10,352 nucleotides of DNA from an uncultured Janibacter sp. (GTDB taxonomy: Bacteria; Actinomycetota; Actinomycetes; Actinomycetales; Dermatophilaceae): positions 1-10,352 of the forward strand of contig CAMICF010000096.1 of the NCBI GenBank assembly GCA_946222495.1, given 5' to 3'. Both the position numbers and the translations under genes were made by a program. Of the stretch, positions 5,716 through 10,352 are shown piece by piece. Each line of letters opens with the position of its first letter. Within the stretch, counting starts at the first letter, position 1. Below the pieces are notes generated by a model. It was not told the DNA's origin. It did no database searches and worked only from the letters and a program-made list of their open reading frames with translations.

Positions 5716-7898
5716 GCGGACATCCTCACAGTCGTCGTGTCGTCGGCCGCAGCCGCCTGCTCCTCCGCGCGCGGGTCCCGGCTGCCGGTGATGCCCCGCG
5801 TGGACTCGATGACGGGGGCGAGCTTCTTGCGCAGCGCCTCGTAGAAGACGTTGAGCGGGAACTCGTCCGGCTGCACGAGATCGGTCAGGCCCTTGGGCGG
5901 GCCGTCGAGGGGGAGGCTCTCCGCCCCCTTCGCCCAGGCGGACGCGGGGTGCGGCGCGACGTAGCTCGCGACGAAGGCGTGCGCGGCCATCCAGTGCCCG
6001 ACCCGGGAGCGGTCGATGCCCTCGCGGTAGAGCTTCTCGACCTCGTCGGAGAGGGCGACGACCCTCGCCGGGACCTCCTGCCAGTCGAAGGTCAGGGTGT
6101 TGTCCGTCCACCGCAACGCGCCGTGCTGGTGCAGCCAGGCGAAGAGCAGCTGGCCGCCCAGGCCGTCGTAGTTGCGGACGCGGTCGCCGGTGACGGGGAA
6201 GCGGAAGAGCCGGTCGAAGAGGATCGCCAGCTGGACCGACCGGGCGTGACGGTGGCCCTCGTCCGCGAGGGCGACGCACTGCCGGAAGGTGTTGAGGTCG
6301 CAGCGCAGCTCCTCGAGGGCGTACATCCAGAAGGGCATCCGCTGCTTGATCATGAAGGGGTCGAAGGGCAGGTCGCCGTGGCTGTGCGTGCGGTCGTGGA
6401 TGAGGTCCCACATCGCGAAGGTCTCCTGGGCGATCTCCTGCGAGCCGACGAGCCGCTCACCCTCCGGCGGCAGGTCGAGGCCGAGCACCTCGGCGGAGGC
6501 CGCCGTGACGCGGCGGAAGCGGGCGGCCTCGCGGTCGCAGAAGATCGCGCCCCAGTGGAAGGTGGGCACCTCGCGCACCGCGACGGTCTCGGGGAAGAGG
6601 ACCGCCGAGTTCGTGTCGTAGCCGGGGGTGTGGTCGAGGAAGCGGACCGGCAGGAACATCGGGTTGTCGTAGCGCGCCTCGACGTCGGCGAGCCACTGCG
6701 GCCACATGACGTCGAGGAGGACGGCCTCGAAGACCCGGTCCGGGTTGCCGTTCTGCGTGTACATCGGGAAGACGACGAGGTGCTCGGTGCCGTCGGCCCG
6801 GTGCCGGTCGGGCCGGAAGGCGAGCAGGCTGTCGAGGAAGTCCGGCACGCCGAAGCCGCCGTCGACCCACCGCTGGAGGTCGATCGGCAGCGCGGCCAGG
6901 TAGTCCGCGTCGTGCGGGAACCGCGGGGCCAGCTCGGCGATCCTCTCGGTCATCGTCGTGACGAGCGTCGTCGCCCGGGCTCGGTCCGCCTCGGGGCGGA
7001 GGGAGCCGTCCTTCGTCTGCAGGAGGCGCAGCTCCTCGACCGCGGCCTTGAGGCCGAGCCATGCGGTGTCCTCCGCGGTCGAGGTGCGGGGGCCGTCCGT
7101 GGCGGGCGCCCCGGCGCCCGGCGCCACCTCCGCCGCGGAGTGGTTGCCCGCCCACGTGACGAGGTTGACCCAGAGGTCCTCGTGGTCGAGCTCGCCGATG
7201 GAGTCGTCGCCGACGAGGTCGGAGTCGGCGAGGACGACGACCCGGCCGGCCCCGTGCTCGACGGTGACGGCGAGCGGCTGGTGCGCGGGGTGGGCCGTGG
7301 CCGAGGAGCGCGCGAGGATGCGCGCGCCCGGCGCCGCGGAGGCGTCGATCGCGCCCGCCCGGTAGAAGCAGATGTCCCGGATCCCGGCGAGGACCCCCTG
7401 CCCGGGGCCGGGCGGGGTCTCGGCGAGCAGCCACGTCGCATTGCCGTGGTGGCGCCGGCCGCCGGCGGCGGACTCGTGCACGAGGGTCGAGACGATGCCG
7501 AGGCCGAAGGGGGCGAGCAGCTCGTTGAGGTTGTTGTCGTGCGCGTCGTGGTCGCACTCGCCGAGGACGACGAGCCCGCCTCCGCCCCAGACATGCTCGA
7601 CGACCGCCTCGATCTCCGCGGGGGAGAGGACGGGGGGCAGGTCTCCGGCCACCCGCTCGCTGCCCGCCGCGGCCGGGTGGGCGATGACGAGGACGTCGAC
7701 GTCGGCGAGGGCGGCCGGGGTGAGCTCGCCGTCCGTGTGGGCGGCCACCTCGGTGCCGCGCTCGCGGAGGAGCGCGACGGAGCGCGCCAGGCTGGCGTCA
7801 CCCGGGTTGGCGGGGTTCATCTGCGCCGCGCGGGCGGCATCAAGGGACCAGGCGCTGGAGTGGGCCTGGTCGAGCAGGACACGGGCGAAGGGCGTCAC
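5712..7898 (-). CDS. DUF6421-type protein with N-terminal glutamine-amidotransferase-like domain
   Basis: A two-domain cytosolic protein of 728 residues from the chosen start. Residues about 5-250 look like a class I glutamine-amidotransferase-like/DUF4350-type alpha-beta domain: FARVLLDQAH; VDVLVIAHP; LSPAEIEAVVEHVWGGGG followed by LVVLGE; and GRVVVLADSDLVGDDSI. No obvious amidotransferase Cys-His-Glu triad is seen. A Gly/Ala/Pro linker (about 259-277) joins it to a C-terminal DUF6421-like domain (about 278-702). That domain includes FPMYTQNGNPDRVFEAVLLD, FPETVAVREVPTFHWGAIF, WDLIHDRTHSHGDLPFDPF and RVRNYDGLGGQLLFAWLHQH. The spacing of His501, Asp502, His505 and Glu529/Glu530 (HDRTH...EELRCD) resembles a zinc-metallohydrolase site. 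GTG 7896-7898 is preferred because GGAGG lies 5 nt upstream. An in-frame ATG at 7932-7934 would add 12 residues but has a weaker binding site. Function is unknown; the downstream aldolase-like gene is coupled by a GTGA overlap. Confidence 0.88.
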   Translation of the reverse strand: MTPFARVLLDQAHSSAWSLDAARAAQMNPANPGDASLARSVALLRERGTEVAAHTDGELTPAALADVDVLVIAHPAAAGSERVAGDLPPVLSPAEIEAVVEHVWGGGGLVVLGECDHDAHDNNLNELLAPFGLGIVSTLVHESAAGGRRHHGNATWLLAETPPGPGQGVLAGIRDICFYRAGAIDASAAPGARILARSSATAHPAHQPLAVTVEHGAGRVVVLADSDLVGDDSIGELDHEDLWVNLVTWAGNHSAAEVAPGAGAPATDGPRTSTAEDTAWLGLKAAVEELRLLQTKDGSLRPEADRARATTLVTTMTERIAELAPRFPHDADYLAALPIDLQRWVDGGFGVPDFLDSLLAFRPDRHRADGTEHLVVFPMYTQNGNPDRVFEAVLLDVMWPQWLADVEARYDNPMFLPVRFLDHTPGYDTNSAVLFPETVAVREVPTFHWGAIFCDREAARFRRVTAASAEVLGLDLPPEGERLVGSQEIAQETFAMWDLIHDRTHSHGDLPFDPFMIKQRMPFWMYALEELRCDLNTFRQCVALADEGHRHARSVQLAILFDRLFRFPVTGDRVRNYDGLGGQLLFAWLHQHGALRWTDNTLTFDWQEVPARVVALSDEVEKLYREGIDRSRVGHWMAAHAFVASYVAPHPASAWAKGAESLPLDGPPKGLTDLVQPDEFPLNVFYEALRKKLAPVIESTRGITGSRDPRAEEQAAAADDTTTVRMSA

Positions 7899-7903
7899 GA
7901 CTG

Positions 7904-7908
7904 CCTCC
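7904..7908 (-). promoter_or_regulatory. Shine-Dalgarno sequence deciding the start of the DUF6421-type gene
   Basis: Minus-strand GGAGG with a 5-nt spacer (CAGTC) to the GTG at 7896-7898. The competing ATG at 7932-7934 is preceded only by GGAACGG, directly adjacent to the codon. The intergenic stretch up to 8000 shows no convincing promoter hexamers or terminator hairpin. Confidence 0.6.
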
Positions 7909-8000
7909 GAGGTGGAACGGGAGTGGAAGTTCATCCGTTCCAGAGTGTCATCACCGAAGAACTTGCGCCAGTCCGGGGTTCACGAAGGACGAATGGCGGT

Positions 8001-8561
8001 TCAGCACGTGGGTAGCTCGGGATACTCCGCCGAGCCGGGGAATCCGTCGGTGGTGAACTCCCACTCGCCCTCGGCGTCGTTCCACGCGGCCGTCCCGGCG
8101 AGGTGGACGGGGCCGTCCTTCCCTTCGCCCATGAGGAGGTAGCAGGGGCCGAGCACGCCGGTCTCGGTCCACCGGAGGCTGCTCTCGTCCCACGAGACGT
8201 CGGAGAAGGCGCGCATGGTCTGGTCGATGACCGAGGGGTCCTCGGGCGTCGGCGCGTGGAGCGCGCCGTCGACGGTCTCGCGGTCGCCGGTGCTGATGGC
8301 CCGGGCGAAGTCCCGCACGGCCGTGTTGGCCGATGCGGCGTCCCCCTCCACGTCGTCGGTGAGGTTCTCCTGCGTGTAGAGCCGCGCGGACTCGCTCGGC
8401 TCGGGCGTCGTGCTCGACGGTGAGGCCTTCGAGCCGCCGGGGTCGGTGGGGTCGGACCCCGCGTCACCGGAGGAGCCCGCGCATCCCGCGAGGGCGAGTG
8501 CCGCGGCTGCGGCGCCCCCGATCCATCGGGCGCGCTGCCCCCTTCGTGTCCGAGCCTGCAT
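8001..8561 (-). CDS. Secreted lipoprotein of unknown function
   Basis: A 186-residue protein with a classic type II signal peptide: basic N-terminus (RTRRGQRAR, 4-12), hydrophobic core GGAAAAALALA (16-26) and lipobox LAGC with lipidated Cys27. It should be anchored to the outer face of the cytoplasmic membrane. A Gly/Ser/Pro/Thr-rich linker (about 28-58) leads to a globular acidic domain of about 125 residues. That domain contains NTAVRDFARAISTGDRETVD and a Trp-rich C-terminal half; the pattern is vaguely NTF2/SnoaL-like, which is a guess. Apart from the lipid-bearing Cys the mature protein has only Cys140 and the C-terminal residue Cys186, a plausible disulfide. ATG 8559-8561 is chosen because AGGAA lies 4 nt upstream. 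The GTG immediately before it (8562-8564) would add one residue but leave almost no spacing. I do not recognise the family. It is divergent from the CNNM-type pair; a link to the downstream gene (102-bp gap) is uncertain. Confidence 0.85.
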   Translation of the reverse strand: MQARTRRGQRARWIGGAAAAALALAGCAGSSGDAGSDPTDPGGSKASPSSTTPEPSESARLYTQENLTDDVEGDAASANTAVRDFARAISTGDRETVDGALHAPTPEDPSVIDQTMRAFSDVSWDESSLRWTETGVLGPCYLLMGEGKDGPVHLAGTAAWNDAEGEWEFTTDGFPGSAEYPELPTC

Positions 8562-8619
8562 CACGTTCCTGTCAGTCGCGCCGAGTTGTTCGTGGTCACG
8601 GTGGTGCCCGATCCCACCG

Positions 8620-8625
8620 TACGAT
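8620..8625 (+). promoter_or_regulatory. Candidate -10 element for the CNNM-type operon
   Basis: TACGAT fits TANNNT and lies 36-41 nt upstream of the small leader ORF and about 80 nt upstream of the transporter ATG. No good -35 is seen at 16-18 bp spacing. The 143-bp gap (8562-8704) must also hold the lipoprotein promoter on the other strand, which I could not identify. Confidence 0.35.
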
Positions 8626-8660
8626 GAGAGTCCCCGACCAACGGAGTGTGAACGCAGATC

Positions 8661-8708
8661 ATGGACTCGGTCACGAGCCCGCCCGTCGGACGGGTGCTGA
8701 GCGCATGA
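8661..8708 (+). promoter_or_regulatory. Candidate 15-codon leader ORF with hairpin, overlapping the CNNM-type start
   Basis: ATG 8661-8663 opens a short frame encoding MDSVTSPPVGRVLSA. Its TGA (8706-8708) overlaps the transporter ATG (8705-8707) as ATGA. The transporter ATG has no good Shine-Dalgarno sequence of its own, which fits coupling to a leader. The segment also contains a hairpin: CCCGT (8682-8686), loop CGG, ACGGG (8690-8694), with AGC/GCT possibly extending the stem. The leader's own Shine-Dalgarno is poor (GGAG 14 nt upstream), so its translation is unproven. Confidence 0.3.
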
Positions 8709-10072
8709 TCGTCGCCACGATCAGCCTGCTGCTCGGCATCGTCGCCCTCCTCTCCATCATTGCCGCGAACGGCTACTTCGTCGCCCAGGAGTTCGCGTTC
8801 ATGTCCGTGGACCGGGCCCGCCTGTCGGCGCAGGCGGAGGCCGGGGACCTCGGTGCCCAGCGCGCCCTCAAGGTGACGAGGCGCACGTCCTTCATGCTCT
8901 CCGGGGCGCAGCTGGGCATCACCGTCACCGGGCTGCTCGTCGGTGAGCTCGCCCAGCCGCTCGTCGGCTCGGCGATCGGCACCCTGCTCGGGGGAGTGGG
9001 GGTGCCGGAGGCCGTGAGCATCCTCGTCGGCACCGTCCTCGTGCTGGCGCTGGCCACGATCGTCCAGATGATCGTCGGCGAGCTCTACCCGAAGAACCTC
9101 GCGATCGCGACGCCCGAGCCGCTCGCCCGACGCCTGGCTCGCTCCACGCTCATCTACCTCGGTGCCTTCGGGTGGCTCATCACGATCTTCGACCACGCCG
9201 CCAACGCCGTGCTCAGGCTGCTCCGCATCGAGCCGGTGCACGACCTCGACACGAGCGTCACCGCGGAGGAGCTCAAGCAGGCCGTCGCCGAGTCCCGGGA
9301 GACCGGTGACCTGCCCGACGACCTGTCGCTGCTCATCGACCGGATCCTCGACTTCCCCGACCAGGACGTCGAGCACGCGATGGTCCCGCGGGCGCGGGTC
9401 GACGTCGTCCCGACCGACACGACGGTCGGCGAGCTGCGCACGCTCATGAGCAGCGCGCACACCCGCTACCCCGTCATCGACGAGGAGGGGTTCCCCGTCG
9501 GCGTCGTCCACCTCGTCGACGTCCTCCACCAAGACGACGCGGCCCCGGTGTCCACGATCATGCGCGAGCCCCTCGTCGTCCCGGCCCTCATGCGTCTCCC
9601 CGACGCGCTCTCCCAGCTGACCTCCCGCCGCGAGCACCTGGCCTGCGTCATCGACGAGTACGGCGGCTTCGACGGCGTCCTGTCGGTCGAGGACCTCGCC
9701 GAGGAGGTCGTCGGCGAGATCACCGACGAGCACGACGACACCCCGCCCTCGGGCCTGGTCCCGGAGGCCGACGGCGTGTGGCGCGTGGACGGTGACGTCC
9801 ACCTCGACGAGGTCGTCCGCACCATCGGGCACGACCTGCCGGAAGGGGATGTCGAAACCGTGTCCGGGCTGCTCATCGCGCACCTCGGGAGGCTCGTCGA
9901 GACCGGCGAGACGGCCCGGGTCCCGCTGCCGGACGACCCCGCGGACCTGGCCTCGGAGCACCCGCAGCGCCGTGCCCTCGACCTCGAGGTCCTCGCGGTC
10001 ACGCGGTACGTCCCGAGCGACCTGCGAATGACCCTCGTCGAGGGTGACGCGTCGGCCGAGGAGAAGAACTGA
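8705..10072 (+). CDS. CNNM/CorC (HlyC/CorC) family transporter, DUF21-CBS-CorC_HlyC
   Basis: A 455-residue complete member of the CNNM/CorC family, often labelled hemolysin-like. Family members are implicated in Mg2+ (and Co2+) export or homeostasis. The DUF21 membrane domain covers about 1-180: NGYFVAQEFAF (22-32), GAQLGITVTGLLVGELA (67-83), and GELYPKN (125-131) corresponding to the conserved GExxPK motif. A CBS pair follows at about 215-335: MVPRARVDVVP, then RYPVIDEEGFPVGVVHLVD and ACVIDEYGGFDGVLSVEDL. The acidic GEITDEHDD stretch leads into a C-terminal CorC_HlyC domain (about 350-438) with WRVDGDVHLDEV and VETVSGLL. The ATG start is placed where the first membrane helix begins. A longer open frame to 8420 reads backwards through the lipoprotein gene and is discounted. 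Its stop overlaps the start of a paralogue (TGATG), so the two form an operon. Whether ion transport or regulation is its role here is not shown. Confidence 0.93.
   Translation: MIVATISLLLGIVALLSIIAANGYFVAQEFAFMSVDRARLSAQAEAGDLGAQRALKVTRRTSFMLSGAQLGITVTGLLVGELAQPLVGSAIGTLLGGVGVPEAVSILVGTVLVLALATIVQMIVGELYPKNLAIATPEPLARRLARSTLIYLGAFGWLITIFDHAANAVLRLLRIEPVHDLDTSVTAEELKQAVAESRETGDLPDDLSLLIDRILDFPDQDVEHAMVPRARVDVVPTDTTVGELRTLMSSAHTRYPVIDEEGFPVGVVHLVDVLHQDDAAPVSTIMREPLVVPALMRLPDALSQLTSRREHLACVIDEYGGFDGVLSVEDLAEEVVGEITDEHDDTPPSGLVPEADGVWRVDGDVHLDEVVRTIGHDLPEGDVETVSGLLIAHLGRLVETGETARVPLPDDPADLASEHPQRRALDLEVLAVTRYVPSDLRMTLVEGDASAEEKN
10058..10063 (+). promoter_or_regulatory. Ribosome binding site of the second CNNM-type gene
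   Basis: GAGGAG within the last codons of the first transporter gene, 8 nt upstream of ATG 10072-10074. It supports a start that overlaps the preceding stop by one base. Confidence 0.7.
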
Positions 10073-10352
10073 TGCAGAACCCCGTCGTCGCCACGCTGGC
10101 GACCATCCTCATCCTCGCCCTGAGCGCGTTCTTCGTCGCCATCGAGTTCTCGCTCATGGGCGCCCGCCGCCACCGCCTCGAGGCGGAGGCCTCGAGGAGC
10201 AGCTCGGCCCGCTCCGCCCTGCGGGCGGTGCACGAGCTGACGATTATGCTCGCCGTGGCCCAGCTGGGCGTGACCGCGTGCACCTTCGCCCTCGGTGCGG
10301 TGACGAAGCCCGCCGTGAGCCACGGCCTCGAGCCGCTCGTCGCCGCCACCGG
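10072..10352 (+). CDS. Second CNNM/CorC family protein, 5' part only
   Basis: The first 93 codons of a second DUF21-type membrane protein; the gene continues past the window edge. The N-terminal helix (about 5-29) ends in FFVAIEFSLMGARRHRLEAEA, the same layout as NGYFVAQEFAFMSVDRARLSAQAEA in the upstream gene. AVAQLGVTACTFALGAVTKPAV (61-82) matches the GAQLGITVTGLLVGELAQPLV block. It begins at ATG 10072-10074 in a TGATG overlap with the upstream stop, so it is co-translated with its paralogue. Tandem CNNM-type pairs are known in actinobacteria, and the two probably work together, perhaps as a heterodimer (inference). CBS and CorC_HlyC domains cannot be checked because the sequence ends. Confidence 0.88.
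   Translation, partial: MQNPVVATLATILILALSAFFVAIEFSLMGARRHRLEAEASRSSSARSALRAVHELTIMLAVAQLGVTACTFALGAVTKPAVSHGLEPLVAAT

Noticed and set aside
5716..6411. N-terminal extension of the aldolase-like protein to give 594 residues
   Set aside because: The extension lies inside the DUF6421-type gene in another frame, is rich in Arg, Pro and Gly, and lacks similarity to any domain. The GTGA start with a good binding site gives the normal family length.
7899..8000. Terminator or operator between the lipoprotein and the DUF6421-type gene
   Set aside because: Only a 4-bp GAAC/GTTC pairing with a large loop was found, too weak to support a feature.
5949..8015. 688-codon plus-strand open frame opposite the DUF6421-type gene
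   Set aside because: It is antisense to a protein with recognisable family motifs. Its translation is dominated by Gly, Arg, Val, Glu and Asp without domain signatures, as expected from a mirror frame in GC-rich DNA.
8562..8704. Mg2+ riboswitch (M-box or similar) upstream of the CNNM-type gene
   Set aside because: The leader is too short and I see only one small hairpin, with none of the conserved M-box elements.
8561..9961. 466-codon minus-strand open frame opposite the CNNM-type gene
   Set aside because: Antisense to a complete transporter with all family motifs; composition is that of a mirror frame.

Overview
The window is GC-rich throughout, with the strong third-position G/C bias, frequent GTG starts and tightly packed overlapping genes typical of a high-GC actinobacterium. 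The gene content is consistent with the Micrococcales (Intrasporangiaceae-like), but genus cannot be fixed from sequence alone. It reads as chromosomal: I see no mobile elements, tRNA or rRNA genes, or CRISPR arrays. Nine genes (eight complete, one cut by the right edge) cover almost everything. The longest stretch without a gene is 179 bp (1890-2068).

Left region (1-3514): a divergent amine-catabolism module. An Lrp/AsnC regulator and a class III PLP aminotransferase form a minus-strand operon with a 4-bp ATGA overlap. A gamma-aminobutyraldehyde-type aldehyde dehydrogenase is read the other way. The shared 179-bp intergenic region holds a perfect 5-2-5 palindrome just upstream of a candidate promoter for the dehydrogenase. 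The likely pathway is putrescine (or a similar omega-amine) to aminoaldehyde (aminotransferase) to GABA-like acid (dehydrogenase), under local Lrp-type control.

Middle region (3515-5715): two strong hairpins fill the convergent gap after the dehydrogenase. Next comes a minus-strand PAP2-superfamily membrane protein that keeps the PSGH motif and the catalytic histidines but lacks two of the usual phosphate-binding arginines, and that carries a long Pro/Ala/Arg-rich tail. Upstream of it lies a PLP-dependent threonine-aldolase-like enzyme.

The aldolase is translationally coupled (GTGA overlap) to a 728-residue protein (5712-7898) that joins a glutamine-amidotransferase-like N-terminal domain to a DUF6421-type C-terminal domain. 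That domain carries an HDxxH...EExRxD pattern resembling a zinc-metallohydrolase site. This coupled pair is the best candidate here for an undescribed system.

Right region (7899-10352): a minus-strand secreted lipoprotein of unknown function is divergent from a plus-strand pair of CNNM/CorC-type (DUF21-CBS) membrane proteins. The first is complete, the second runs off the window. The first may be preceded by a 15-codon leader ORF that overlaps its start codon.
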